A stretch of DNA of 22,443 nucleotides from DATJJW01 sp035491935 (GCA_035491935.1 DATJJW010000296.1:1-22443); one strand, 5' to 3'; shown: positions 5,635-14,070, numbered from the stretch's first letter. Notes: a model not told the origin generated them from the letters alone. Numbers and translations are program-made.

Positions 5635-8214
5635 TCAGGCCGCCGGTGCCGGTGCCAGCTCGACGCCAAGACGATAGGCGCCATCCTCGGTCTCGATGAC
5701 CTCGCCGGCGGGGTTGCTGCCGATCGAGATCGCTTCGGCCGCCACCGTGTGGCGCAGATCCGGCAGCACCGGGTCGAGCATGCCGATGTCGCCGGTGAGG
5801 CCGATCAGATGCAGGGTCGAGATCGGCGTCTTGATCGAGACCTTGCGCTCGGACTTCACCTTGCGCACCGCCATCAACAGCTGCACGCCGGCCTGCCCCA
5901 GCCTCTCCGCGGCCTCGTCGACGAGCTGGTCTTCGAGCTTCGGCCACTGGCCGCGCGCATGGACCGAGCCGGTCGCGGCATATCGGCCCGGGAAATGCTG
6001 AGCATAAAGCTCCTCGGTCAGATGCGGCATGACCGGGGCGATCAGGCGCAGCACCGTCTCCAGGCAGTGCCACAGCGTGGTCTGGGCCGAGAGGCGCTGG
6101 GCAGATGTGCCGAGCTCGCCATAGGCGCGCCCCTTCACCAGCTCAAGGTAATTGTCGCAGAGATCGGCCCAGAAGAAGCGCTCCACCGTCTCGAAGGCGT
6201 CGGCGTATTCATACGCCGCAAACTTCTCGGTCGCGATGCGCACGGCACGCGCCAGGCGCGACAGCACCCAGCGGTCGAAGGGCTCGGTGATGATGCCGGA
6301 TGCGGCGTCCTTGGCAGGAGTCGTCGGCGCCCCCTCGAAGCCGTCGAGCTGCAGCATGACGAAACGCGCGGCGTTCCACAGCTTGGTCTGCAGACGCTTG
6401 CCGATCTTCAGCACGTCCTCCGAGAGCGCGGTGTCGAGGCCGAGCTTCGACGTCGCGGTCCAATAGCGCACCACGTCGGCGCCATAGCGCTTCAGCAGGT
6501 CGCGAGGGTCGACGACATTGCCCTTGGACTTCGACATCTTGGTCTTGTCCTGGGCCAGACACCAGCCGCTGATGGCGATGTCGCTCCAGGGCGCGACATC
6601 CTCATGCAGATAGGATTTCACGATGGTGTAGAAGGCCCAGGTGCGGATGATCTCATGCGCCTGCGGCCTGAGATCGGCCGGGAACAGCTTGGCGTGGCGT
6701 TCGGCATCGAGCATGTGCTCAGCCGAGATGCCCCAGGAATTGAGCTGCGGCGAGACCGAGCTGGTGGCCCAGGTGTCGAGCACATCGGTTTCCGGCTCGA
6801 CCTCGTCGCGGGTATAGCCGCGCGGCAGATCGACCAGCGGATTGACCGGCAGATCCTGCGGATCCGCCGCGATGATCTTGCCCTCCTCGCCCTTGCGCTT
6901 GGAATACCAGAACGGGAAAGGCACGCCGAAATAGCGCTGGCGGCTGATACACCAATCCCATTTCAGCCCATCGATCCAGGAATCGAGGCGCACCTTCATG
7001 TATTCCGGGTGCCAGGCGATCTCGTTGCCCTTGTCGATCAGTGCCTGCTTCTTGTCGAGCACGCGCACGAACCATTGCGGCGTCACCAGGATCTCGAGCG
7101 GCGCGCCCGAACGCTCAGCACTGGGCACCATGCGGGTGACCGGCGTCTCGTTGGTGATGCGACCATCGGCGGTCAGCAGCTCGATCATCTTCGTGCGCGC
7201 GGCATTGACCTTGAGGCCGGTGAGCTGGGCGATGACGCCTCGCGCACCCTCGACGTCCTTGGACGGCCAATCCGCCCCGCCGAAGCCCTGGAACTCGGCG
7301 ATCCGGCCGTCGCGGCCCAGGATCACCCGGGTCGGCAGATTATGCTCGCGCCACCATTCGATGTCGGTCGTATCGCCGAAAGTGCAGCACATGACGACGC
7401 CGGTGCCCTTCTCCGGATCGACCTTCTCATCGGCCAGGATCGGCACGGGCACGCGGAAGAGCGGCGTCAGCACGATCTTGCCGAGCAGTTCCTTGGCGCG
7501 CGGATGCTCCGGATGGATGAGCAACGCACCGCAGGCGCCCATCAGCTCCGGCCGGGTCGTCGCGATGTCGATGCCGCCAACACCGTCTATGGCACCATCG
7601 GCCAGGTCGAAGGTCACCTGCCACAGCGTGCCGGGGCTCTCCTTCTCCACCACCTCGGCCTGCGCCAGCGCCGTGCGATCGGCCGGGTCCCACAGCGAGG
7701 GCTGCGGCCGGCGATAGAGATGACCCTTCTCGAAAAGATCCAGCACCGAGAGCTGCGAGATCTTACGGCTATGCGGGCTGATCGTCTGGTATTCGAGCTT
7801 CCAGTCGACGGAGACGGCGATCTCCTGGAACAGGTTGCGGAAATCCTGCTCCGCGTCCTGCACTTCCTCGTGGCAGATGCGGATGAATTCCTCGCGCGAC
7901 AGATCCGCCGCGCGAATGTTGCGACGCTTCTCGACCAGGCGCTCGGTCGGCAGGCCGTTGTCGTCGAAGCCCATGGGATAGAAGACGTTCTTGCCCGTCA
8001 TGCGCTGGAAGCGCGCAATCAGATCCGTCTGAGTGTAGCTGTAGACGTGGCCGATATGCAGGATGCCCGATACGGTCGGCGGCGGCGTATCGACGACATA
8101 GGAATCCGCGCGCGGGGTCTTGGGGTCCCAGGCATAGACGCCATTCTCCAGCCAGGCCTTGCGCCATTTGGCTTCGGTTCCGGCGATGTCGTATTGCTTC
8201 GGCGCGTCGCTCAT
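5635..8214 (-). CDS. valS: Valyl-tRNA synthetase, type 2 (archaeal-type, short form)
   Basis: The enzyme charges tRNA-Val with valine in the cytoplasm. The class I signature HIGH is at residues 53-56 (TPPPTVSGILHIGH) and KMSKS at 559-563 (DKTKMSKSKGNVVDP). Between them lies the editing (CP1) domain with IATTRPELMGACGALLIHP, the site that hydrolyses mischarged threonine. With 859 residues it is shorter than the E. coli type (951) and ends after the anticodon-binding domain, without the C-terminal coiled-coil arm of bacterial ValRS. The phrases GFDDNGLPTERLVEK and SGILHIGHVYSY resemble the archaeal-type enzyme known from Rickettsia. The ATG at 8214 (MSDAPKQYDI) is chosen because family homology begins there; two upstream ATG codons add unrelated residues. 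FUSC follows downstream. Confidence 0.95.
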   Translation of the reverse strand: MSDAPKQYDIAGTEAKWRKAWLENGVYAWDPKTPRADSYVVDTPPPTVSGILHIGHVYSYTQTDLIARFQRMTGKNVFYPMGFDDNGLPTERLVEKRRNIRAADLSREEFIRICHEEVQDAEQDFRNLFQEIAVSVDWKLEYQTISPHSRKISQLSVLDLFEKGHLYRRPQPSLWDPADRTALAQAEVVEKESPGTLWQVTFDLADGAIDGVGGIDIATTRPELMGACGALLIHPEHPRAKELLGKIVLTPLFRVPVPILADEKVDPEKGTGVVMCCTFGDTTDIEWWREHNLPTRVILGRDGRIAEFQGFGGADWPSKDVEGARGVIAQLTGLKVNAARTKMIELLTADGRITNETPVTRMVPSAERSGAPLEILVTPQWFVRVLDKKQALIDKGNEIAWHPEYMKVRLDSWIDGLKWDWCISRQRYFGVPFPFWYSKRKGEEGKIIAADPQDLPVNPLVDLPRGYTRDEVEPETDVLDTWATSSVSPQLNSWGISAEHMLDAERHAKLFPADLRPQAHEIIRTWAFYTIVKSYLHEDVAPWSDIAISGWCLAQDKTKMSKSKGNVVDPRDLLKRYGADVVRYWTATSKLGLDTALSEDVLKIGKRLQTKLWNAARFVMLQLDGFEGAPTTPAKDAASGIITEPFDRWVLSRLARAVRIATEKFAAYEYADAFETVERFFWADLCDNYLELVKGRAYGELGTSAQRLSAQTTLWHCLETVLRLIAPVMPHLTEELYAQHFPGRYAATGSVHARGQWPKLEDQLVDEAAERLGQAGVQLLMAVRKVKSERKVSIKTPISTLHLIGLTGDIGMLDPVLPDLRHTVAAEAISIGSNPAGEVIETEDGAYRLGVELAPAPAA

Positions 8215-8249
8215 CTCTCTAGACCGCTCTACCATGGTTCCATCGTTCA

Positions 8250-8360
8250 GAGGCTGTTTCAAAAGTCGTTCTGATGAGTCGGATAGTGGTGTTTTTCGAG
8301 CGCCAGAGCGCAGGAAACCGCCACTAGACGGCGGCCAGAATTGACTTATGAAACGGCCTC
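8250..8360. mobile_element. 111-bp near-palindromic MITE-like element
   Basis: The left end GAGGCTGTTTCAAAAGTC (8250-8267) and the right end GACTTATGAAACGGCCTC (8343-8360) are inverted repeats matching at 16 of 18 positions. Symmetry continues inward: TTCTG (8269-8273) answers CAGAA (8336-8340), TAGTGG (8284-8289) answers CCACTA (8320-8325), and the centre (8300-8312) holds GCGC-based self-complementary words. The whole element could fold into one long imperfect hairpin. It has no coding capacity, and I see no clear target-site duplication. The ends resemble insertion-sequence termini, so a non-autonomous element or collapsed insertion sequence is the best reading. It lies just upstream of valS, with its left edge 36 bp from that start. 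Confidence 0.6.
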
Positions 8361-8401
8361 GGGGCCGGCACTATGCCGTGAAGCGATGGGGCTTGCCTAG
8401 C

Positions 8402-8430
8402 GTTCTGCCGCCCCAGGGTGGCGGCAGGAC
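8402..8430. other. GC-rich stem-loop in the valS/MFS intergenic region
   Basis: GTTCTGCCGCC (8402-8412) pairs with GGCGGCAGGAC (8420-8430) as an 11-bp stem with one wobble pair and a 7-base loop. No T-run follows on either strand, so it is not a classic terminator. Together with the palindromic element at 8250-8360 it is the only structured part of the 418-bp gene-free stretch 8215-8632. I see no RNA gene or clear promoter in the remainder. Confidence 0.35.
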
Positions 8431-8632
8431 AGCGGGGCGGCCATGCACGCCATGCAGCGACAGGCACCCTTCGCCATAATAGTATGGTTGCTGACAAAGT
8501 TGTTGTGGCAGGGGACATGACGATACGGCACGACATCAATAAACCTGATGCCCTCCATCTGCCGTGGCGGGGTAGACGCTCCGTTCCGATGCGGTCATCA
8601 TTGTTCCCATCGCAGTAATATCGGTTGCGTTA

Positions 8633-9967
8633 GTGCCTGCCCCTCCCCCTTCTGACGGCCAGACCGTGGCCGATATACCCCCCGCGACTACGGGCCCTAT
8701 CGAACAAGCGGCCGCACCGGAACGGGAGCCATTCTCGCAAGAGGAGAGCGGGCCGCCCTTGTGGCGGAACTATAATTTCGGCGTCGTCGTCCTGGCCCGC
8801 ATCCTGTTCACCATGAGCAACCAGATGCTGGGCGTCGCCAATGGCTGGCAGATCTATTCGATCGCGCACACACCCGCCGCGCTGGGCTATGCCGGGTTGT
8901 CCCTGTTCCTGCCCTATATCCTGATGGCGCTGCCCTCGGGCGATCTCGCCGACCGTTTCGACCGGCGGCGCCTCATGATCACCGCCAACGGTTTCCAGGC
9001 GCTGGCCGCGGCGCTGCTGATGATACTGACGCTCCAGCATTCGCATCATCTGCTGGCCTTCTACCTATCCATGGCGATCACCGGCGGTGCCCGTGCCCTC
9101 TATGCACCCTCGGCCCAGGCGATCATCCCGCTGGTGGTCACGAGGCAGCAGATGCCGCGCGCCATCGCCATCGGCGCCTCGGCCATGCAGACGACGATCA
9201 TCGTCAGCCCGGCCGTCGCCGGATTGATGTATGCCTGGGGGCCGGGCTCGGTCTATGCGCTCTGCGTCCTGCTCGCCATCGGCATGGGCATCGCCTATTC
9301 CACCATCCGCATGGAGATGCATGCCAAGAGTGATGCCGCCGGCCTCAATACGCTGGGCCGCATCGCCGCCGGATTGGTCTATGTCCGCACCCACCCGATC
9401 CTGTTGGGCGCCATCTCGCTCGATCTGTTCGCGGTGCTGCTGGGCGGCGCCACGGCGCTGTTGCCGATTTATGCGCGCGACATCCTGCACACCGGCCCCG
9501 AGGGCCTGGGCATGCTGCGCAGCGCCATGGCGGTGGGCGCGGTGCTCACCGCCTTCACGCTGATGGCACTGCCGATCAAACGCCGCGCCGGCGTGCTGAT
9601 GCTGATCACGGTCGCCATCTTCGGCGGCGCCACCATCGTCTTCGGTCTGTCGACCAATTACCTGCTGTCACTGGCCGCCATGGCGGTGCTGGGCGCCAGC
9701 GACATGATCAGCATCAACATCCGCTCGACATTGGTGCAGATCCGAACCCCCGACCACATGCGCGGCCGGGTCAGCGCCCTCAACTACGTCTTCGTCAGCA
9801 CGTCGAATGAGCTCGGCGAATTCCGCGCCGGCATGACCGCCGCCTTCATCGGCACCGTGCCCGCCGTGGTCGTCGGCGGCATCGGCACGGTGGTGGTGGT
9901 CGGGTTATGGAGCTGGCTCTTCCCCACCTTGCGCAAGGCCGACAGCCTGACCGTCGCCGAGGAATAG
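8633..9967 (+). CDS. MFS transporter, MFS_3/EntS-like exporter type
   Basis: The 444-residue product has a proline- and glutamate-rich cytoplasmic N-tail (about 45 residues) followed by about 12 transmembrane helices. The loop 2-3 motif of major facilitator proteins is visible as GDLADRFDRRRL at residues 103-114. Late in the protein RSTLVQIRTPDHMRGRVSALN is the signature of the MFS_3 group, which includes the enterobactin exporter EntS and many uncharacterised efflux pumps. It probably exports a small molecule by proton antiport across the inner membrane; no substrate gene is nearby. The start at 8633 is GTG without a visible ribosome binding site and is therefore uncertain. The gene is monocistronic: 182 bp separate it from the next gene. 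Confidence 0.8.
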   Translation: MPAPPPSDGQTVADIPPATTGPIEQAAAPEREPFSQEESGPPLWRNYNFGVVVLARILFTMSNQMLGVANGWQIYSIAHTPAALGYAGLSLFLPYILMALPSGDLADRFDRRRLMITANGFQALAAALLMILTLQHSHHLLAFYLSMAITGGARALYAPSAQAIIPLVVTRQQMPRAIAIGASAMQTTIIVSPAVAGLMYAWGPGSVYALCVLLAIGMGIAYSTIRMEMHAKSDAAGLNTLGRIAAGLVYVRTHPILLGAISLDLFAVLLGGATALLPIYARDILHTGPEGLGMLRSAMAVGAVLTAFTLMALPIKRRAGVLMLITVAIFGGATIVFGLSTNYLLSLAAMAVLGASDMISINIRSTLVQIRTPDHMRGRVSALNYVFVSTSNELGEFRAGMTAAFIGTVPAVVVGGIGTVVVVGLWSWLFPTLRKADSLTVAEE

Positions 9968-10149
9968 CGGGCGCTGCCGATATCCGCATCCTGTTCCCCA
10001 GGAATTGCGTTCTTCGAGTAAGCCATCTCGTATGAGCCCACACGGATTTCCATCGACTCCGCCCAATTGACCGTGTACGTTCCTTTCTGCGCCCACCGGT
10101 TCCGAAGCCGTATCCAAACGGCAGGTGGCGCGACAGGAGAGGAAGCGTC

Positions 10150-10656
10150 ATGGACGATATTTACGAGATGCCCGGGCATCTCATCCGGCGCGCCCATCAG
10201 ATTTCGACCGCGTTCTTCGCGGCGGAATGCGCGGGCCATGACCTGACATCGGTGCAATATGCCTCGCTATCCGCGATCGGCGCCAATCCCGGCGTCGACG
10301 CCACGCGGCTGTCGACGCTCATCGCCTTCGACCGTTCGACCATCGGCGACGTGCTGGAGCGGCTGGAGACCAAGGGCTGGATCCTGCGCCGGCCGAGCCC
10401 ACTGGACAAACGCGTCAAGCTCCTCACCCTCACGCCTGCGGGCACAACGCTGATCGAGCGCGTCGGCCCCGCCGTGCAGGCGGTGCAGGAGCAGATCATG
10501 GAACCGCTCTCCCCCGAGGAGCGCAGCAACCTCCTCGTGCTGCTGAAGAAGCTCTCCCATGTCCACAACAATGTGACGAGCGCGCCGCAGGTGCTGGCAT
10601 CCGATCGCGAACGCCCGAACGCCGATCGTCAAACCGTATCCGGAGAAACCACATGA
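10150..10656 (+). CDS. MarR-family transcriptional regulator of the aromatic-acid cluster
   Basis: This 168-residue protein has the MarR winged-helix layout: helices to residue 35, a helix-turn-helix around GVDATRLSTLIAFDRSTIGDVLERLE (spanning about 53-78), and a wing with RRPSPLDKRVKLLTLT that carries the conserved D-x-R of the family. MarR proteins are dimeric repressors released by phenolic or aromatic ligands. AGGAGAGGA lies upstream of the ATG at a good distance. Its TGA overlaps the ATG of the hydroxylase gene by four bases (ATGA), so the two are translationally coupled. It is probably a local, self-regulated controller of the transporter and enzymes downstream. It is only distantly like the two other MarR genes in the window. 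Confidence 0.9.
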   Translation: MDDIYEMPGHLIRRAHQISTAFFAAECAGHDLTSVQYASLSAIGANPGVDATRLSTLIAFDRSTIGDVLERLETKGWILRRPSPLDKRVKLLTLTPAGTTLIERVGPAVQAVQEQIMEPLSPEERSNLLVLLKKLSHVHNNVTSAPQVLASDRERPNADRQTVSGETT

Positions 10657-11834
10657 GCAGCGATCCCCTCTTCCTCATCGCCGGTGGCGGCATCGGCGGG
10701 CTGGCGGCAGCGCTGGGCCTGGCGCAGAAGGGCAAGCGCGTCGTCGTCATGGAGCGTGCATCGGAGTTCGCCGAGATCGGCGCCGGCATCCAGCTCGGCC
10801 CCAACGCCTTCCATTGCTTCGACTATCTGGGCGTCGGCGACACGGCGCGCGGCATGGCGGTCTATGTTGACAAGCTGCGCCTGATGGACGCGCTGACGGC
10901 GGAAGAGATCTGCCACATTCCGCTGGACGAGCCGTTCCGCAAGCGCTTCGGCAATCCCTATGCGGTCGTCCATCGCGGCGATCTGCACGGCGTGCTGGTC
11001 AAGGCCTGCCGCGCCTCGCCGCTCATCGACCTGCGCACGCGCCACGAGGTGGCGTCATACAGCCAGGACGGCAGCGGCGTCACCGTGCATCTGAGCTCCG
11101 GCGACACGGTCAAGGGCTCGGTGCTGATCGGCGCCGATGGGCTGTGGTCGAACATCCGCAAGCAGGTGGTGGGCGACGGCCCGCCGCGCGTCTCCGGCCA
11201 CACGACCTACCGTTCGGTCATCCCGACCGACCAGATGCCGGAGGATCTGCGCTGGAACGCGGCGACGCTGTGGGCGGGTCCGAAATGCCATATCGTCCAC
11301 TACCCGCTCTCGGACTGGAAGGTGTTCAATCTGGTCGTCACCTTCCACAACGACGCGCCGGAACCGGTCGCCGGCCAGCCGGTCCCGGAAGAAGAGGTGC
11401 TGATGGGCTTTGCCCATGTACATCCGACCGCTCAGGGCATCATCCGCCATGGCACCAATTGGAAGAAATGGGTGCTGTGCGACCGCGAGCCGGTCGAGAA
11501 CTGGATCGACGGCCATGTCGCGTTGTTGGGCGATGCCGCGCATCCAATGATGCAGTATTATGCCCAAGGTGCCTGCATGGCGATGGAGGACGCGGTGTGC
11601 CTCGCCCACCACGTGGGCCAGACCGACGACCTGCAAAAGGCGCTGTCGGCATACAATGCACAGCGCGTGCTGCGCACCACGCGGGTGCAACTGGGCTCAC
11701 GCGCCATCGGCGACCACATTTACCACCCCGCCGGCGCCCATGCGGCGCTGCGCAACGCGCTGATGCGCGAGAAGTCGGCAGAGGATTGGTACGATACTCT
11801 CGCTTGGTTATATGGCGGCACTGGTTTAGGTTAA
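10653..11834 (+). CDS. FAD-dependent aromatic hydroxylase, 3-hydroxybenzoate 6-monooxygenase-like
   Basis: The 393-residue protein is a class A flavoprotein monooxygenase. It shows the FAD-binding GGGIGG at residues 11-16, the DG motif at D162-G163 (IGADGLWSNIR) and the GD motif LLGDAAHP at 292-298. MERASEFAEIGAGIQLGPNA and RWNAATLWAGPKCHIVHYPL closely resemble 3-hydroxybenzoate 6-hydroxylases of the MhbM/NagX type, which make gentisate with NADH and oxygen; this comparison is from memory. Salicylate or hydroxynicotinate hydroxylases remain possible. GGAG lies eight bases before the ATG, which overlaps the MarR stop. The transporter and aldolase-like gene follow. No gentisate dioxygenase is in the window, so the product may differ or be processed elsewhere. 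Confidence 0.85.
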   Translation: MSSDPLFLIAGGGIGGLAAALGLAQKGKRVVVMERASEFAEIGAGIQLGPNAFHCFDYLGVGDTARGMAVYVDKLRLMDALTAEEICHIPLDEPFRKRFGNPYAVVHRGDLHGVLVKACRASPLIDLRTRHEVASYSQDGSGVTVHLSSGDTVKGSVLIGADGLWSNIRKQVVGDGPPRVSGHTTYRSVIPTDQMPEDLRWNAATLWAGPKCHIVHYPLSDWKVFNLVVTFHNDAPEPVAGQPVPEEEVLMGFAHVHPTAQGIIRHGTNWKKWVLCDREPVENWIDGHVALLGDAAHPMMQYYAQGACMAMEDAVCLAHHVGQTDDLQKALSAYNAQRVLRTTRVQLGSRAIGDHIYHPAGAHAALRNALMREKSAEDWYDTLAWLYGGTGLG

Positions 11835-11880
11835 CCTCAACTATAGTGCTGCACTACTATCGTATTCATCCAATAATACG
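11825..11880. promoter_or_regulatory. Three consecutive dyad-symmetric elements before the transporter gene
   Basis: The hydroxylase 3' end and the following gap hold three symmetric words in a row. TTTAGGTTAACCTCAA (11825-11840) is a palindrome with one broken pair and overlaps the stop codon. ATAGT-N2-TGCA-N2-ACTAT (11843-11860) is an 18-bp dyad of MarR-operator size. CGTATT-N8-AATACG (11861-11880) is a perfect 6-bp inverted repeat. The gap is AT-rich compared with the flanking genes. They could be operators for an internal promoter, or a processing or attenuation site inside the operon. Confidence 0.45.
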
Positions 11881-11916
11881 GCAAGAAATCACGTAATCTG
11901 CCGGGAGGAGAAGCGC

Positions 11917-13305
11917 ATGGCCACTTATATCGACGTCTCCGACGTCATCGAACGTCAAACAAAGAACCGATTCCAGATCATGCTGATGTTCTGGATCTCG
12001 ATCACGATGCTGATTGAGGGGTTTGACAACCAGCTGCAGGCCTACACCGCGCCGAAGATCATCCAGGAATGGCACCTGAGCAAGCAAGCCTTCGGTGCCG
12101 TGCCCGGCTTCTTCCAGGTCGGCTTCATGATCGGCGCCGTGCTGCTCGGCCATCTCGGCGACAAGGTCGGCCGCCGCATCATGATCATCATCGGCTGCCT
12201 GATGTTCGGCGTCTTCACCGTCGCCGGCGGCTATACCCATAACCTGACCGAGCTGGTCGTCACCCGCGCGCTCTCGGCAGTATTCCTGGGCGGCGCCGTG
12301 CCGAACGCCATCGCGCTCGCCGTCGAATACGCGCCGCTGCGCCATCGCGCCATCCGCGTCGCCATCATGTATGTCTGCTACACGCTGGGCGCGGCGATCG
12401 GCGGCTTCATCGCCGCCAAGCTGGTGCCGGCGGAAGGCTGGCCCTCGATCTACTATCTCTGCGGCTGGCTCGCCATCGCGCTCACCGCCATCCTCTACCT
12501 GGCCCTGCCGGAATCGGCGCGGTTCATGGTCGTGCGCAACCGCAGCCGCGAGATGCTGGCCGCGACCCTGCGCCGTCTGTCGCCGGAGATGGCGATCCCC
12601 GCCGATGCCGTCTTCACGGCCAAGACCGAGAAGAAGGAGAAGTCGAGCGTCGTTCAGCTGTTCCAGCACGGCCGCGCCGCCAAGACCATCCCGCTGTGGG
12701 TCGCGTGCTTCTTCAGCATGATCGCGCTGCAGTTCATCGCCAACTGGATGCCGGTCATCTTCACCGATAGCGGCCTGGCCTATTCCTATAGCGTCATCGC
12801 CATCGGCATCTTCCAGACCGCCGGCTCGGTCGGCACGCTGACCAGCGGTTGGCTGCTCGATCGCAAGAACGGCATCCTGTTCCTGGGCATCATCGCCCTT
12901 GCCGGTGCCTCGGTCGTTATCGGCTTCCAGGCGGGCATGAGCGACGCGATGTTCCTGCTGGTCCTGGTCGCGATGGCCGGGTTCTGCGTCATCGGCACGC
13001 AGTCGAGCCTGAACGCGCTCTCGGGTGTGCTCTATCCGACCGCCATGCGCTCGACGGGTTCGGGCTGGGCCTATGGCGTCGGCCGCATCGGCGCGATCCT
13101 GGGGCCGTCGCTCGGCGGCTTCCTGGTCGCGGCCAAGCTGCCGCTGTCGGAGATCTTCATGATCATCGCCGTACCGCCGATCTTCGTCGGCGCCGCCATC
13201 CTGACCCTGCATAAGCTCCGCCCCAATGCCGTGCGCGACGAGGCCGAGCACCCTGTCGGCGCCACGGTGACCGCGGGTTCCGCCGGGACCGAGGCATCGG
13301 TCTGA
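11917..13305 (+). CDS. MFS transporter, aromatic acid:H+ symporter (AAHS) family
   Basis: This 462-residue, 12-helix transporter carries the AAHS signatures known from PcaK and BenK. EGFDNQ at residues 34-39 corresponds to the family's DGFD in helix 1, GHLGDKVGRR at 78-87 is the loop 2-3 motif, and PTAMRSTGSGWAYGVGRIGAILGP is the conserved stretch near helix 11. These proteins import benzoate-type acids with protons across the inner membrane. GGGAGGAG seven bases upstream makes this a strong start. Position between a hydroxylase and an aldolase-family enzyme, under a MarR gene, fits uptake of the cluster's substrate. The first acidic residue is Glu rather than the usual Asp, a conservative change. 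Confidence 0.88.
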   Translation: MATYIDVSDVIERQTKNRFQIMLMFWISITMLIEGFDNQLQAYTAPKIIQEWHLSKQAFGAVPGFFQVGFMIGAVLLGHLGDKVGRRIMIIIGCLMFGVFTVAGGYTHNLTELVVTRALSAVFLGGAVPNAIALAVEYAPLRHRAIRVAIMYVCYTLGAAIGGFIAAKLVPAEGWPSIYYLCGWLAIALTAILYLALPESARFMVVRNRSREMLAATLRRLSPEMAIPADAVFTAKTEKKEKSSVVQLFQHGRAAKTIPLWVACFFSMIALQFIANWMPVIFTDSGLAYSYSVIAIGIFQTAGSVGTLTSGWLLDRKNGILFLGIIALAGASVVIGFQAGMSDAMFLLVLVAMAGFCVIGTQSSLNALSGVLYPTAMRSTGSGWAYGVGRIGAILGPSLGGFLVAAKLPLSEIFMIIAVPPIFVGAAILTLHKLRPNAVRDEAEHPVGATVTAGSAGTEASV

Positions 13306-13333
13306 CACCTTCTCTTCCACTAAGGATAATTCC

Positions 13334-14053
13334 ATGACGACACAATTGACGCCCGAGGAAGCCAAGAAGAAGCTGATCGTCTCCGGCCGCATCCTGGCGA
13401 TGCACGGCCATGGCGACATGACGCGCGGCCACCTTTCCGTGCGCGTGCCCGGCAACCCCGAGCTCTTCTTCATGAAGGCGCACAGCTTGGGGCTCGACGA
13501 GATCACGATGGACAACATCCTGACCATCGATCTCGACGGCAAGGTCGTGGCCGGCACCGCGCGCCGCCACAGCGAGGTGTTTATCCACAGCGAGATCTTC
13601 CGCGCCCGTCCCGATGTCGAGGCGGTGATCCACACGCATTCGGTGCACACCATTGCGCTCTCCGCCATCACCACGCAGATTCGGCCGCTGTGCCAGGGCG
13701 GCGCCATGTTCGTCGACGCCCTGCCGGTCTATACCGACACCATCGACCTCATCCGCCGCACCGACCAGGGCCAGGGCGTCGCCAAGGCGCTCGGGCCCCA
13801 CAAGGCGGTGCTGATGCGCCACCATGGCGTCGCCATGACCGGCCGGTCGCTGGACGAGGCCGTGGTGCTGCTGTTCATGTTGGAGAATGCGGCGGAGGTC
13901 CAGCTCAAGGCCATGGCCGCCGGGTCGCTCACCTCGGAATTCCCGCCGGAGGACATCCAGGAACTGAAGCGCAAGATCAGCGAACCCGACCAGTTCACGG
14001 TCAATTACAACTATCTGGCCCGCCTCGCCGCCAAGGCCTATGGCGAAGTCTGA
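13334..14053 (+). CDS. Class II aldolase/adducin-family enzyme, probable aromatic-acid decarboxylase or aldolase
   Basis: The 239-residue protein has the zinc-binding fold of fuculose-phosphate aldolase. Metal ligands are visible as H100 and H102 in VIHTHSVHT and a histidine of RHHG (163-164), with the likely catalytic glutamate E81 in RRHSEVFIHSEIF. The loop MHGHGDMTRGHLSVRVPG replaces the sugar-phosphate-binding N-terminus. In aromatic clusters this family supplies decarboxylases such as 3,4-dihydroxyphthalate decarboxylase, so it may act on the hydroxylase product; sugar-phosphate aldolase activity is the alternative. AAGGA lies seven bases before the ATG and only 28 bp separate it from the transporter, so it is the last gene of the operon. 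Confidence 0.8.
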   Translation: MTTQLTPEEAKKKLIVSGRILAMHGHGDMTRGHLSVRVPGNPELFFMKAHSLGLDEITMDNILTIDLDGKVVAGTARRHSEVFIHSEIFRARPDVEAVIHTHSVHTIALSAITTQIRPLCQGGAMFVDALPVYTDTIDLIRRTDQGQGVAKALGPHKAVLMRHHGVAMTGRSLDEAVVLLFMLENAAEVQLKAMAAGSLTSEFPPEDIQELKRKISEPDQFTVNYNYLARLAAKAYGEV

Positions 14054-14070
14054 TCAGGCTTCCGAGCAAG

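Noticed and set aside
5749..8274. 841-codon open frame on the plus strand
   Set aside because: It is antisense to valS, which has all expected class I synthetase motifs. The plus-strand product has no recognisable domain and is rich in R, H, D and L, as GC-rich shadow frames are.
8418..8618. 66-codon plus-strand frame before the MFS exporter
   Set aside because: It has no ribosome binding site, no hydrophobic or domain pattern, and begins inside the GC hairpin.
10067..10095. TTGACC as a -35 box for the MarR/aromatic operon
   Set aside because: No acceptable -10 hexamer occurs at 16-18 bp, so a promoter cannot be supported here.
9784..10257. 157-codon minus-strand frame spanning the MFS/MarR gap
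   Set aside because: Only about 60 codons lie outside the two flanking genes, and no ribosome binding site or family similarity is visible. A short patch (GTYTVNWAESMEIRVGS) looks protein-like but is not enough.
11866..13707. 613-codon open frame on the minus strand
   Set aside because: It lies opposite the AAHS transporter and the start of the aldolase-family gene, and its product is low-complexity (D, G, R, A, H-rich) with no family resemblance.
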